A DNA stretch of 64,000 bases, taken from contig JALHJL010000027.1 in NCBI GenBank assembly GCA_022839625.1, positions 1-64,000 on the forward strand, written 5' to 3'. Shown in pieces: positions 22,474 to 32,099 of this stretch. The notes below the pieces were generated by a model. It did not search any database. It was given only the letters and a program-made list of their open reading frames with translations, and was not told the origin of the DNA. Position 1 is the stretch's first letter; every line of letters starts with the position of its first letter. Made by a program: the position numbers and the translations under genes. The DNA is from Phycisphaerales bacterium (GTDB lineage: Bacteria > Planctomycetota > Phycisphaerae > UBA1845 > Fen-1342).

Positions 22474-24462
22474 ATGGCCAGCAGCAAGGGCATCCGCGCG
22501 GGTCGGGCATTCGTCGAGCTCGGCGTGGACGACAAGATCGCCAAGGGGCTGCAGAAGGCCGAGCAGCGGCTGAAGGCCTTCGGGGAGGGTGTCCGCTCGG
22601 TGGGCCTGAAGCTCGGGGCGCTGGGCTCGGCGGCGCTGACGTTCCTGGGCGGCACGGTGAAGGCCTTCGTCGACACCGGCGATGCGCTCGACGAGATGTC
22701 GGCCCGCACCGGCGTAAGCGTGGAGACGCTTTCGGAACTCGGCTGGGCCGCCGATCTGGCCGGCGCTGACCTGGAGACCCTCGAAACCGGCCTGCGCAAG
22801 ATGCAGAAGGTGGTCACGGAGGCCGCCACAGGGTCCAAGTCGGCGACCGAGGCATTGGCGCGCCTGGGGCTGAGTGTCACCGACCTGGTCAATCTCAACC
22901 CCGAGCAGCAATTCAAGTTCATCGCCGATCGTCTCGCGAAGGTGCAGGACCCCACGTTGCGGGCCGCGCTGGCGATGGAGGTCTTCGGCAAGAGCGGGAC
23001 GCGCCTGCTGCCGCTCTTGGCAGATGGCGCGAGGGGACTGGAGGAGTACCAGCGCAAAGCCCGTGAGCTCGGGCTCACCGTCTCGACCGAAACGGCGAAA
23101 GACGCGGCCGCACTGGCCGACACGCTCGACACGCTCTGGCGCGTGCTGAAGCAGTCGGCGTTCACGATCGGCGCGGCGCTGGCGCCGACCATCAAGGATC
23201 TGGGCGATGCGGTCACACGCGTCGTGGTGCGCGTCACGGAATGGCTGAAGCAGAACAAAGCCCTGATTGTCACCGCGCTGCAGGTCGCGGCGGCCGTCAC
23301 CGCTGTGGGGGTCGGCCTGATCGTGGCCGGGACGCTGATCTCGGGTGTCGGCGCGGTATTCGGCTGGCTGGCCACGGCCGTGACGGGCATCGGCGCGGCG
23401 TTCGGCGCGATTGGTGCTGCTTTGGCGGCCATCATCTCGCCGATCGGGCTGGTCATCACCGCGGCCGTGGCACTCGGCACGACGTTATTGGTCGTCACCG
23501 GTGCTGGGAGCGAGGCGCTGACCTGGCTCGGCGAGCAGTTCGGCCGCCTGCGCGACACTGTATATAAGGTAATGGGCGGGATCGCGGACGCCCTGGCCGC
23601 GGGCGACATCAATCTGGCCGCGCAGATCGTCTGGCTCAGCCTGAAGTTAGCGTGGCAGCAGGGTGTGGCGGCGCTGAACCGGGCGTGGCTCGAGGCCAAG
23701 CGCTTCTTCCTCAGCGTCGCCTACGGCATGTGGTACGGGGCCCTGGCGGCGGCCGAGATCGGCTTCCACGCGCTCGAGGTCGCCTGGATCGAGACCACGT
23801 CGTTCCTGTCGCAGACCTGGACCAGCTTCACGGCCGGGTTCCAGAAGGCCTGGAACACCGCCATCAACTGGACCACCAAGCGCTTGCTCGAGCTGTGGGG
23901 CCTGTTCGATGAGACGCTCGACGTCGACGCCGCCAAGCAGATGGCCGACGAGGACCTCTCGTCCGTCAACGCGGAGATCGACCGGCAGCGCGACGCCGCG
24001 CTGCAGGCCCGCGAAGCACAGCGCCAGGCCGAGCGCGAGCGCGCCAAGAGCACCCACGAAGGCGCACTGGAGGAGATCGGCCGTCAGGACCAGGACGCGC
24101 AGCGGCAGCTCGACCAGGAAACCGACGCCCGCGTCAAAGCAACCCAGCAGCAGCTCGACGAGGCCCGCAAGGCACTGGACGACGCCGTGGCCGAGGCCCG
24201 CCGCAAGCGCGAGGCGGCTGACGCAGAGGGTGGTGCGCCCAAACGGCCGCCCCGCGATCCCCTGGCCGGCCTGGACGATCAGCTCGCCGGCCTGGGCAGC
24301 CTGCTCGCCCAGAAGATCAGCGTGATCGGCACGTTCAACCCACTGGGCGCCGCCGGGCTGGGCGGCGGCAGCGCCGTCGAGCGGACGGCCCGCGCCACCG
24401 AGGAGACCGCCAAGCACACGAAGCGTCTGGCCGAAAGCGCCGGACGCATGACGTTCGCGTAG
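22474..24462 (+). CDS. Tape measure protein
   Basis: 662 residues, directly before the distal tail genes. The N-terminal region reads ARTGVSVETLSELGWAADLAGADLETLETGLRKMQ, shared by tape measures. Residues about 265-335 contain long hydrophobic, Gly/Ala-rich helices (VTALQVAAAVTAVGVGLIVAGTLISG and IGLVITAAVALGTTLLVV), probable membrane-active segments used in DNA entry. Residues about 490-590 form a charged coiled coil (QAREAQRQAERERAK, QRQLDQETDARVKATQQQLDEARKAL). Length sets tail length; 662 residues would correspond to a tail of roughly 100 nm. Confidence 0.88.
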   Translation: MASSKGIRAGRAFVELGVDDKIAKGLQKAEQRLKAFGEGVRSVGLKLGALGSAALTFLGGTVKAFVDTGDALDEMSARTGVSVETLSELGWAADLAGADLETLETGLRKMQKVVTEAATGSKSATEALARLGLSVTDLVNLNPEQQFKFIADRLAKVQDPTLRAALAMEVFGKSGTRLLPLLADGARGLEEYQRKARELGLTVSTETAKDAAALADTLDTLWRVLKQSAFTIGAALAPTIKDLGDAVTRVVVRVTEWLKQNKALIVTALQVAAAVTAVGVGLIVAGTLISGVGAVFGWLATAVTGIGAAFGAIGAALAAIISPIGLVITAAVALGTTLLVVTGAGSEALTWLGEQFGRLRDTVYKVMGGIADALAAGDINLAAQIVWLSLKLAWQQGVAALNRAWLEAKRFFLSVAYGMWYGALAAAEIGFHALEVAWIETTSFLSQTWTSFTAGFQKAWNTAINWTTKRLLELWGLFDETLDVDAAKQMADEDLSSVNAEIDRQRDAALQAREAQRQAERERAKSTHEGALEEIGRQDQDAQRQLDQETDARVKATQQQLDEARKALDDAVAEARRKREAADAEGGAPKRPPRDPLAGLDDQLAGLGSLLAQKISVIGTFNPLGAAGLGGGSAVERTARATEETAKHTKRLAESAGRMTFA

Positions 24463-24472
24463 GAGACCCGCG

Positions 24473-25276
24473 TTGCCCGTCGAGGTCGTCGAGAAGTTCG
24501 AGAGCCGGCTGGTCACAACCGGCACGAGCCCTTCGGTCGAGCTGCGGTACAACATCCGCGGCACGAACGACGACGTCGAAGCGCGCAATGCGCTGGTCGC
24601 CGGCAGTCCGGCCACGTACGACCCGTGGGGCAGCGGGTGGTTCTTCCTGCCGCGGGATACCGTCACCGTTCAGCCCATCGGCGAGGAGCTCTGGGAGGGC
24701 ATCGTTCGGTACGGGCCGTTCACGCCGACCAATGAGTCGAACTTCGCCTTCGACACCGGTGGCGGCACGCAGCACATCACGCAGAGCAAGCAGACGATTG
24801 CGAAGTACCCGGCCAGCACGGCGCCGGACTTCAAGGGCGCGATCGGCGTTACGGCGGATTCCGTGGAAGGCGTGGACATCGCCGTCCCGGTGTACCAGTT
24901 CGCCGAGACGCACTACCTGCCCGACACGACGGTCACGCCGGCGTACCGCATGACGCTGTTCCAGCTCACCGGCAGGGTGAATAGCGGTGCATTCAAGGGC
25001 TTTGCTGCCGGCGAAGTGCTGTTCCTCGGCGCCTCGGGCTCGCGGCGCGGGTACGGCGACTGGGAGATCACGTTCCGCTTCGCCGCCAGCCCGAACGTCA
25101 CGAACCTCACGATCGGCGACATCACGGGCATCAACAAGAAGGGCTGGGAGTACCTGTGGGTGCGCTACGCCGACAGTGAGGACACGGTGGCCAAGGCGCT
25201 CGTGAAGAAGCCCATCGCGGTCTATGTCGAGCGGGTGTACGACGACGGCAATCTGAGCCTGCTGGGGATCGGGTGA
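24473..25276 (+). CDS. Distal tail-like protein, 267 aa
   Basis: Starts at TTG 24473, with GGAG 7 bases ahead. Mostly beta, no recognised motif: PVEVVEKFESRLVTTGTSP, QFAETHYLPDTTVTPAYRMTLFQLTGRVNSG, SRRGYGDWEITFRFAASPNVTNLTIGD. Position immediately after tape measure fits a distal tail or baseplate-hub component. Confidence 0.6.
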   Translation: MPVEVVEKFESRLVTTGTSPSVELRYNIRGTNDDVEARNALVAGSPATYDPWGSGWFFLPRDTVTVQPIGEELWEGIVRYGPFTPTNESNFAFDTGGGTQHITQSKQTIAKYPASTAPDFKGAIGVTADSVEGVDIAVPVYQFAETHYLPDTTVTPAYRMTLFQLTGRVNSGAFKGFAAGEVLFLGASGSRRGYGDWEITFRFAASPNVTNLTIGDITGINKKGWEYLWVRYADSEDTVAKALVKKPIAVYVERVYDDGNLSLLGIG

Positions 25277-25279
25277 GCG

Positions 25280-26119
25280 ATGGGCACGACGCTGAAAAAG
25301 GTGCGCAGCGGCGACCCGCTCGTCATCCCGGCGGCGACGTTCAACGCCTTCGTGGACGTCGCGCGCGACTACCAGGAGCGCCAGCGCAGCGCGACGCGTG
25401 ACGGCCTGCCCGATTGGCGGCAGACGGGGATTGTGCTGATCCGCAATGACAGCGGCGCCGACCGCGAGCGCTTCGATGTGCTCGGCGTGGCCGGCACCGT
25501 CATCAACCCCACGGACAATGCCGACGCGTTCAAGGAGCGGGTCGCGCTGAAGGGCGTCACGCCCACCGCCGCGCATGCGGGCCGGTTCGTCATCCTGCTC
25601 GAGCCCGTGAAAAACGGCCTGTTCGGCCGCGGCTGCGTCGACGGGGTCTGCGTGGCGCGCGTGAAGATGAACGACGAGGGCCACGTCTTCGCCGAGGCAA
25701 AGGACGGCCAGGCCGACAAGCTGGACAGCGGCGCGGCGGGTTCGGCCTGCCTGCTATGGGTACAGCCGCCCAGCGAACGCGACCCCGACCCGACGGTCGC
25801 GTGGGTCGTGGCGAAGATCGGCCTGCCGACCGGGGCCGCGTCGATGGCGGCGGCGTTCGCGATGATCACGTCGAAGTCCGGCACAGCGCCGCCGTACCGG
25901 TACGCCGCGGCGCAGGCCACGATGGATGAGGACGGGGCGTGGACGCAGGTCGGCGGCGGGCTGGCGTACAACAACGTCTTCAACCTGGAGGAACAGGGCG
26001 CCGGTGGCCAGTGGGTCAACCCGCTCGTCGTGGGCGACGTGGTGCTGATCTTCGCGGCGCCCGATCCGGGCGTCGATGCATTCGTCTGCACGCGGTCGCA
26101 CTACCGTGGGACGTACTGA
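25280..26119 (+). CDS. Hypothetical virion protein, 279 aa
   Basis: Starts 3 bases after the previous stop. N-terminal helix (DPLVIPAATFNAFVDVARDYQERQRS) then a beta domain (GIVLIRNDSGADRERFDVLGVAG, GRFVILLEPVKNGLFGRGCVDGVCVARVKM). Two cysteine pairs are present. No family is recognised; the gene overlaps the next by one base (TGATG), indicating a tail operon. Confidence 0.58.
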   Translation: MGTTLKKVRSGDPLVIPAATFNAFVDVARDYQERQRSATRDGLPDWRQTGIVLIRNDSGADRERFDVLGVAGTVINPTDNADAFKERVALKGVTPTAAHAGRFVILLEPVKNGLFGRGCVDGVCVARVKMNDEGHVFAEAKDGQADKLDSGAAGSACLLWVQPPSERDPDPTVAWVVAKIGLPTGAASMAAAFAMITSKSGTAPPYRYAAAQATMDEDGAWTQVGGGLAYNNVFNLEEQGAGGQWVNPLVVGDVVLIFAAPDPGVDAFVCTRSHYRGTY

Positions 26120-27309
26120 TGGGCCGGTTCCTGGTGCGACATGTTGATCAGGACAGCGGCGTCGAGCTCGCGCGCCTTGCGCTGCCGAATCTGCTGGCGT
26201 ACGAGGGGATCGAGTACGTCTATCGCCAGCTCTTCCCGGCGTATCAGGCGGCGATGACGTTCCAGATGGGCGTGGCCGGCCCGTCGCCGAGCTACCCGAA
26301 TGACCGGCCGAACACCGGCGGCGGCGTGGCCTTCGGCCCGACGCTCACGTTCGCGCAGTGCACGAACGCGCAGGCCAATGAAGGCGGGTGTTACACCAGT
26401 CCGATGCGGACCTCGTTCGGGTACACCCGGCAGGCGCTGAACTTCACCGCGTCGATGGAGGCCGACGGCGGCGGGTTCGTCTCGCCGGAGGTCACGTTCC
26501 CGAACAACCACTCGTGGACGCCGCAGGCCGCGGGCGACTGGGACTTCCCGTGGACACCTGAGGAAGTCGAGCAACCGCCGCCGGAGTGGACGCCGCGCGA
26601 ATCCTGGGAGCCGGAAGTCGGCTATCCCTGGCAGCGGCCGCGCAAGCGCTGCGGCACGGACTGCGACCCGTACAACCCGAACGTATGCCTGCGGCCGTAC
26701 ATGTACCAGTGGGACCCGTCGGGCGAGCTGGACTGGCTGTGCGACTTCCGCAAGCTGGGCGGCTTCCCGATCACGCTGGCGTTCGTCGCGGACACGTCGC
26801 GCAACAAGCTCGTGGCCGCTGCGTCTTTCGCAGCCCCGGTGTTGCTGCGGCCGGGGACCGCACTGCACGTGATCTACCAGGCCCGGATCTTCGGCCGGAT
26901 CACGCGCGACTTCGCGCTGCGCTTCGCGAAGTATGCGTTCCAGAAGACCGGCAGCCGGTACACGACGATCTACTGCCGGCCTTTGCTCGCGACGGCGCCG
27001 GCGGTCACGCGCCGGACGACGTACGCCGACGTGTTGCCGTTCTTCCATGCGCACTTCGCGCAGGTTGCGCTGTCGTCGTGGACGTACGTCGCCGGCCCGC
27101 CGCCGCGCATCGAGTCGGCCACCGCGCCGCAATGGACGAACACGAGCGGCGCGGCCATCGGCCCGTTCGGTGGGCTGGCCGTGTACGGCGTGGTAGGCGG
27201 CAGCAATGAACTGATGTGGGTCACGAAGATTGATCCGCCGGTGAGTGTGCCCAACGGCGACACGCTGCGCGTGCCGGCAAAGGTGAAGTTCCAGCTGGAC
27301 GGGGTGTAG
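26119..27309 (+). CDS. Aromatic-rich tail protein, 396 aa
   Basis: ATG 26119 overlaps the previous stop. The N-terminal part carries a short structural domain (VELARLALPNLLAYEGIEYVYRQLFP). A Pro/Trp-rich linker (about 150-205) includes WTPEEVEQPPPEWTPRESWEPEV. The C-terminal beta domain (LLRPGTALHVIYQARIFGRIT, DTLRVPAKVKFQLDGV) closes with a strand typical of tail-tip or spike proteins. A receptor-binding or tail-tip role is inferred. Confidence 0.6.
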   Translation: MGRFLVRHVDQDSGVELARLALPNLLAYEGIEYVYRQLFPAYQAAMTFQMGVAGPSPSYPNDRPNTGGGVAFGPTLTFAQCTNAQANEGGCYTSPMRTSFGYTRQALNFTASMEADGGGFVSPEVTFPNNHSWTPQAAGDWDFPWTPEEVEQPPPEWTPRESWEPEVGYPWQRPRKRCGTDCDPYNPNVCLRPYMYQWDPSGELDWLCDFRKLGGFPITLAFVADTSRNKLVAAASFAAPVLLRPGTALHVIYQARIFGRITRDFALRFAKYAFQKTGSRYTTIYCRPLLATAPAVTRRTTYADVLPFFHAHFAQVALSSWTYVAGPPPRIESATAPQWTNTSGAAIGPFGGLAVYGVVGGSNELMWVTKIDPPVSVPNGDTLRVPAKVKFQLDGV

Positions 27310-27311
27310 CC

Positions 27312-30200
27312 GTGGCCTTCGTCGACATCACCAGCGAGCAGCACGCCACGTACGGGACACACTCGCACGGCGAGGAGACGTTGGCCACGCGTGGCGGCGC
27401 GGTTCCGGGCCAGCTCCGGTGGTCCGACCTGCATCCGCCCGGCGTGAAGGTGCTGCCCAAGGGTTCACCGCCGGCCGGCCCAGGCGAGATCAACTGGGAG
27501 GACACGCTGGGCGGCAAGTTCGCCCTGGCGCTGGAGAAGCTCGAAGGCCTGCTCTACGCCGTGTTCGGCTCGCGGCCGAACGGCAACCCGAAACGCCAGT
27601 GGTACGACCGCCAGCACCCGCGCTGCCTGTGGGGGCCGGAGATGTGGGAGCGCCGGCTGCTCCTCGGCCCGATCGGCTGTAATGAGACCGGCACCTGCTG
27701 GGACTATCAGCCAGGCGGCAAGGAGTACGCCGCCCTCGGTGAGAATCCCCCTTGCTGCCCGATGCCGAAGCCCAGCGTGCCGATCCGCACGCGGTCGGGC
27801 GATCCGTCCGGGCAGTTCGCGACGGGCACGCACGACCGGACGTACTTCCCGCTGGGCAGCGTGTCCCGTGACCAGGCCAGCGACCCGTTCGACCCGGAGG
27901 GTTCCGGCTGGTTCGGCGCTACGCAGCCCGGCCGCCAGGATGGCGTCGGCTACACCCAGAAAACCGGCCAGACGGTCACCTTCACCTACACGAAACCCGG
28001 CGGCGTGCCGACGCCGACGAACGTGCGGCTGTACTACCAGACGAAGGCGCCCAGCGGCGCCTGGTCGAGCTGGTCGTTCGTCGCGATGAGCGGCGGGCCG
28101 ACGACGTACACGGCGCAGCGCGGCCCGTACGCGCACGGGACCGAACTGCGCTGGTACGTGCGTTACTTCTACAACGACCCTGATCCGCAGGACCCCGACA
28201 TCACGAAGTACGACCCGGGCGGCGACAGCCCGCCGGCGGACGACGACGCCTACTACCTCCAGTGGTTCGCGCACTTCAACCCGTACGCCTACGGCCTGCC
28301 GGAGATGCTGGAGGACTACGGCGGCATCAACGTCCGGCACGGGACGGACTTCTTCGCCTGCGACGGCGGCGAGACGATCCAGCCGGCGCTGATCAACATG
28401 GTGCGCTTCGTGCTGTCGTGGCTGGGCGGCGATTGCTGCACCGGCGAGTACGAGACCTGCACCGAGACCGACGACCGCTGCGACGCCTTCCACCACAACC
28501 CGCGCTTCCGCGGCGGAGACGACGGCCTGTGCTGCGTGCCGATGCCGATCAAGTTCCGCTGGTCGGGCAGCAACGTGCATCCGCACTACATGACCGGCGG
28601 CAAGGGCCTGGTCGGTGGGCCGACGCCCGATCCGCGCCCGCTGCACAATCATCCGAACCACCAGCCCGGCCAGGGCGAGACCTGGGGCAGCGCCGCGGCG
28701 CGCAAGACCTGGCGCGGCATCAACATGCTCTACGCCGACGACCTGCACTTCAACAACCCGTTCTATGGCGGCGGGTACTCGTGGGGCACGGCGCCGGGCA
28801 CATTCGTGCTGATGTACGAGCCGGCCTGGGACGACTTCGCCAAGGTGTGGGCGAAGTACCCGAGTTGGGGCCTGCGCCCGGGCGACGTGATCGAGGCCGT
28901 CCACATTAGGGAGATCATCGACGCCGTCGATTACCTGATCGACTACGGCGTCTGGACCTCGATCGGCCTGTGCACGCGAAAGCGCACGCCGGGCCAGTTC
29001 ATGGGCAAGGACTGCGGCTACCACTACGCCGCGGATTACCACGACTGCTACGGCACAGCTCATGTCGAGTACCGCAAGGGCTGCGACAAGTGCTGCGCGA
29101 ACAGCGAAGCGTGCTGGCCGTACGACCACGCCCTGGGCTACTGGTATCACCAGTGGGGTCCCGACTACGACGACCAATGGACCGAGTATCCCGACACGTG
29201 CCAGGCGTGGCCGGTGCCGACGTGGCAGGAGTGCACGCAGAACTGCCAGTCGGCCAAGTGCCACATGATGAGCCGCAAGCATGGCTACTCGCAGTATTCA
29301 CCCGAGACGAGCCCGGACTGCCCCTGCGAGCGCGGCTACTGGGAGGACACGGTCTGCGACGGGTACGGCGACGACATGGAGGCTTCGCCCGGCTGCGGCT
29401 ATCACCGCAACGAGAAAGGCTGCCGCTCGTGGGACTGGCAGACGCAGCACTGCGTCGATGATCCGCACGCCGGCTACAACTGCCTCCGCCGCGTCGAAGG
29501 CTACAGCTACTACGCCTGCACGCCGGATACCTGCAACCACGGCTGGGATGCGACGCACGGCGGACAGTTCAAGAAGAACCGGCTGGACCACGTCTGGCAC
29601 CCCGGCCTGCACTTCAAGGCGACCGGCCCGCCGGGCAATGAGTTCAGCGGCAACTGCCTGGGCGACATGTTCGGCTGCGGTGAAACGTACCCCATGGGCC
29701 CGGACAGCGGCCTGTGGTTCCACGAGGTGACCGGCATCTACTGGCGCGGCCTGGTGCCGTCGTGGTACTCCGGCTGCGATGGGATGCCCGGTTGCAGCCC
29801 GGACTGCTCGTTCGGCGACACGCTGGCACTGCCGCCGGCGATCCCTGGCTACGGCTACCACGGCGAGTACGGGCCGCTCTGCACGCAGTTCGTCGATTCA
29901 CAGAGCGGATGCTTCTCGGCGTGGGCGGGTTCGGCGTGCTGCACCGGCCACACCTGCCAGTGCTCACTTGGCGACTTCCCGGTGTGCAAGGGCGAAGCCG
30001 CCTGGGTCGCGGTCGATCTGAACCTCGACGGCTCCGGCCGGCCGTACCGCCACTTTCCCGGCCGCAACGGCGGGCTGCCGCCGTACGAGGGCCGCGGCGT
30101 GCCGCGCCTGCGGAACTATGACCTGACGAAGGACCCGGGGACGTGGATGCATGACTGTCCCTGCGAGACGTGGACGGGAGCCGGAACGTGCGTGATGTGA
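27312..30200 (+). CDS. Large cysteine-rich tail protein, 962 aa
   Basis: GTG 27312. Residues 1-220 are ordinary beta-rich sequence, then a segment (about 215-290) resembling Ig-like/fibronectin strands (VTFTYTKPGGVPTPTNVRLYYQTKAPSG). From about residue 355 the chain becomes very rich in Cys, Tyr, Trp, Gly and His: 47 cysteines in total, about 35 of them after residue 550, often as CC or CxxC (DKCCANSEAC, GSACCTGHTCQC). Repeating blocks look like many small loops rather than a trimeric fibre. A role in host recognition or a metal- or disulphide-stabilised spike is plausible; no family is recognised. Overlaps the next gene by 13 bases. Confidence 0.65.
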   Translation: MAFVDITSEQHATYGTHSHGEETLATRGGAVPGQLRWSDLHPPGVKVLPKGSPPAGPGEINWEDTLGGKFALALEKLEGLLYAVFGSRPNGNPKRQWYDRQHPRCLWGPEMWERRLLLGPIGCNETGTCWDYQPGGKEYAALGENPPCCPMPKPSVPIRTRSGDPSGQFATGTHDRTYFPLGSVSRDQASDPFDPEGSGWFGATQPGRQDGVGYTQKTGQTVTFTYTKPGGVPTPTNVRLYYQTKAPSGAWSSWSFVAMSGGPTTYTAQRGPYAHGTELRWYVRYFYNDPDPQDPDITKYDPGGDSPPADDDAYYLQWFAHFNPYAYGLPEMLEDYGGINVRHGTDFFACDGGETIQPALINMVRFVLSWLGGDCCTGEYETCTETDDRCDAFHHNPRFRGGDDGLCCVPMPIKFRWSGSNVHPHYMTGGKGLVGGPTPDPRPLHNHPNHQPGQGETWGSAAARKTWRGINMLYADDLHFNNPFYGGGYSWGTAPGTFVLMYEPAWDDFAKVWAKYPSWGLRPGDVIEAVHIREIIDAVDYLIDYGVWTSIGLCTRKRTPGQFMGKDCGYHYAADYHDCYGTAHVEYRKGCDKCCANSEACWPYDHALGYWYHQWGPDYDDQWTEYPDTCQAWPVPTWQECTQNCQSAKCHMMSRKHGYSQYSPETSPDCPCERGYWEDTVCDGYGDDMEASPGCGYHRNEKGCRSWDWQTQHCVDDPHAGYNCLRRVEGYSYYACTPDTCNHGWDATHGGQFKKNRLDHVWHPGLHFKATGPPGNEFSGNCLGDMFGCGETYPMGPDSGLWFHEVTGIYWRGLVPSWYSGCDGMPGCSPDCSFGDTLALPPAIPGYGYHGEYGPLCTQFVDSQSGCFSAWAGSACCTGHTCQCSLGDFPVCKGEAAWVAVDLNLDGSGRPYRHFPGRNGGLPPYEGRGVPRLRNYDLTKDPGTWMHDCPCETWTGAGTCVM

Positions 30201-30886
30201 GCGCGCTATCGCCGCTGGCGCCCAAGGGCGTCGCGCAGCCGGGCTACGACTACCTGGTCGGGCGCGGCGTGCCCGCGCAGCGATTGGACGAGCTGATCCC
30301 GCGGTTCGATTTGCGCTTCGACGAGCAGGAGCGGCGCGTAGTGTTCCCCGTGCGTGAGGGCGGCCGGGAACTCGGCTACACGGCCCGGTCCATCGACGCC
30401 CGGCAGCGCAATCGCTGGCTCAGCTACCCGGTCGAGGGCGGGCACAAAACGACGATCTACGACGCCGACCGCGTGCAGCACGGCGGAAACACGCTGTTCG
30501 TCGTCGAGGGACCGTTCGACGCTCTGATGGTCACCGCGGCGATCGCGCCGGAAAACGACTCGGTCGCGACCGCGTTCTTCGGCTCGCTGCCGACGGAGGC
30601 GCAGCTCGCGCTGGTCGTGGCCGCGGTGCCGTTCTACCGGATGGTTTACATGATGCTGGACGCGAACGTCTGGGGCCGCTGCCGCCGGCTGGCTCGGGAG
30701 GTCGCGGAGCTCGCCGGCGTGCCGAACGTCGGCGCCATCAACATCGGCTTCGAGAACCGCGATCCCGGCGCGACGCGGTTCGAGGAACTCCAGCGGCTCG
30801 TGGCGTTCGCGTCGGCGTCGTGGGCGCCGGAGATTCACTGGATGTGGGAGCGCCGGCTCGTTGTGGGCGGCACGAAAGGAGCGTGA
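30188..30886 (+). CDS. Toprim-domain protein (truncated primase-like), 232 aa
   Basis: GTG 30188, with GGGAG 8 bases ahead, overlapping the fibre gene's end. The N-terminal third (YLVGRGVPAQRLDELIPRFDLRFDEQERRVVFPVRE, GYTARSID) matches the DnaG-like linker before Toprim. The catalytic core shows LFVVEGPFDALMV with the conserved Glu, and VYMMLDANVWGRC with the acidic DxN pair. Toprim primases and small DnaG-like proteins synthesise or handle RNA primers. The zinc finger and helicase-binding ends are missing, so activity is uncertain. Confidence 0.75.
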   Translation: MRDVSALSPLAPKGVAQPGYDYLVGRGVPAQRLDELIPRFDLRFDEQERRVVFPVREGGRELGYTARSIDARQRNRWLSYPVEGGHKTTIYDADRVQHGGNTLFVVEGPFDALMVTAAIAPENDSVATAFFGSLPTEAQLALVVAAVPFYRMVYMMLDANVWGRCRRLAREVAELAGVPNVGAINIGFENRDPGATRFEELQRLVAFASASWAPEIHWMWERRLVVGGTKGA

Positions 30887-30890
30887 GGCG

Positions 30891-31208
30891 ATGCCGGTCG
30901 TGTCGATCAACGTCGGTCCGAAGCGCGTGCATCTGACGGCTTACTGCCCGGACGACGAACTCGGGCTGCTGGCCTGCGACTACGTGCTCGCCCGCGCCGC
31001 CGAGCTGCTCAACGGCACTACCGAAGCTGAACTGCGGAAGTGGCTGGTCGAGCGCGACCCGGCGATTGCGGAATTGTTCGCCAAGCTCGACGCCGGCTGG
31101 AAGCTGCCGAAGAACGGCGACTTGACCGTGGACCCCAGCAACGCGCCGGCCGAAGCGCGCATCGTGCGGCATTTGATGCGGGAACGGATGGAGCAGTGCG
31201 GCCGGTAG
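30891..31208 (+). CDS. Hypothetical phage protein, 105 aa
   Basis: ATG 30891 follows AAAGGAGCGTGAGGCG. Beta start (VVSINVGPKRVHLTAYCPDDELG) then helices (LARAAELLNGTTEAELRKWLVERDP). Not recognised; grouped with the Toprim and membrane genes at the right end of the phage module. Confidence 0.6.
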   Translation: MPVVSINVGPKRVHLTAYCPDDELGLLACDYVLARAAELLNGTTEAELRKWLVERDPAIAELFAKLDAGWKLPKNGDLTVDPSNAPAEARIVRHLMRERMEQCGR

Positions 31209-31237
31209 ACCGGCCAGAGGGCAAGGAGGCCCCGAAT

Positions 31238-31777
31238 ATGACTGGCATCTTCGAAATCACAGATTGGGCACACGTGGCATCCTTCTTCGTCTGGACCTTG
31301 GCGGTCTGCGCGCTGGCGAAGGCGATTTTCGGGTCGTTCCCCGCGGCCGAACTGCAATACCGGCTCGCGCTCCGCGACAACCCGCGCCGCCAGCGGCTCA
31401 ATCGGCTCAACTGGGAGGTCGCGAACCGCACGAAGTGGGACGAGGATGTCGCCCGTGGCTCGCAACACGCCGCGGCCGTCCCGCTCACCGAGCCCGATCT
31501 CGAAGTGCGCCGCGCCGAGCTTCAGCGCCTCTCGCGGACGTCGCTCCCATGGCGAGCCCTCCAGTACCTCCTCGGCTGCTGGGCGTGTCAGACCTTCTGG
31601 GCAGCGATCGCGGTGTTCGCGCTCACACGTGGAGTCGCCGACGTGGCCGCGTGGTTCTTCTCGGCGACGGCGTATTCTGGCGCGGCAGTGCTCATCGGGC
31701 TGGTTCGGGACCGCAGTACACCGGCGCCATTCTCCGAACGCCGCGGAAAGGCCACGTGTGCTTCGTGCGGCAAATAG
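31238..31777 (+). CDS. Small membrane protein (DUF1360-like), 179 aa
   Basis: ATG 31238 follows AAGGAGGCC. Three membrane segments are visible (VASFFVWTLAVCALAKAIFG, LQYLLGCWACQTFWAAIAVFAL, VAAWFFSATAYSGAAVLIGL). The CWACQTFW sequence resembles the CPxCxGFW pattern of DUF1360-like phage or chromosomal membrane proteins. The C-terminus ends in CASCGK, a possible metal site. Last rightward gene of the prophage; a lysis or exclusion role is possible. Confidence 0.6.
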   Translation: MTGIFEITDWAHVASFFVWTLAVCALAKAIFGSFPAAELQYRLALRDNPRRQRLNRLNWEVANRTKWDEDVARGSQHAAAVPLTEPDLEVRRAELQRLSRTSLPWRALQYLLGCWACQTFWAAIAVFALTRGVADVAAWFFSATAYSGAAVLIGLVRDRSTPAPFSERRGKATCASCGK

Positions 31778-31826
31778 CCGCCTTGATGCTGTCCGCCTCG
31801 GTCCCAGATCGGTCGCGGTTCCTAAG

Positions 31827-32039
31827 TCAGGGTCGCGACTGAGACCGCAGCTCCTGCTCGGCTCGCAGCCAGTCCTGTAGCGCGCTGCCAGGCACGCCGC
31901 CACGCGCGAGAAAAATCTGGTACGCGCGCTCGCGAATCGCCTCCTCCCTGGGAATGATGACTTCCGCTGCTGGCTGGGGATGTTGCGCCGCATCACGTGC
32001 TTTCGCTTCAGCCGGATGACGCGTTTGGGTGGGTTTCAT
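31827..32039 (-). CDS. DUF2934-family protein, 70 aa
   Basis: ATG 32039, with AAGGAGG upstream. The signature IRERAYQIFLARGGVPGSALQDWLRAEQEL is the DUF2934 pattern, found in many bacteria with unknown function. It is the last gene of the leftward pnt operon and converges on the prophage end, 49 bases away. Confidence 0.75.
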   Translation of the reverse strand: MKPTQTRHPAEAKARDAAQHPQPAAEVIIPREEAIRERAYQIFLARGGVPGSALQDWLRAEQELRSQSRP

Positions 32040-32099
32040 TGAAGGCCTCCTTATCGGGCAGCTACTGGGCGCTGCCAAATCTAGTCATGCCGTTCGTCT

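Noticed and set aside
27465..29282. A 605-codon minus-strand frame opposite the cysteine-rich tail gene
   Set aside because: Shadow of a coding gene in high-GC DNA; no start site or domain.
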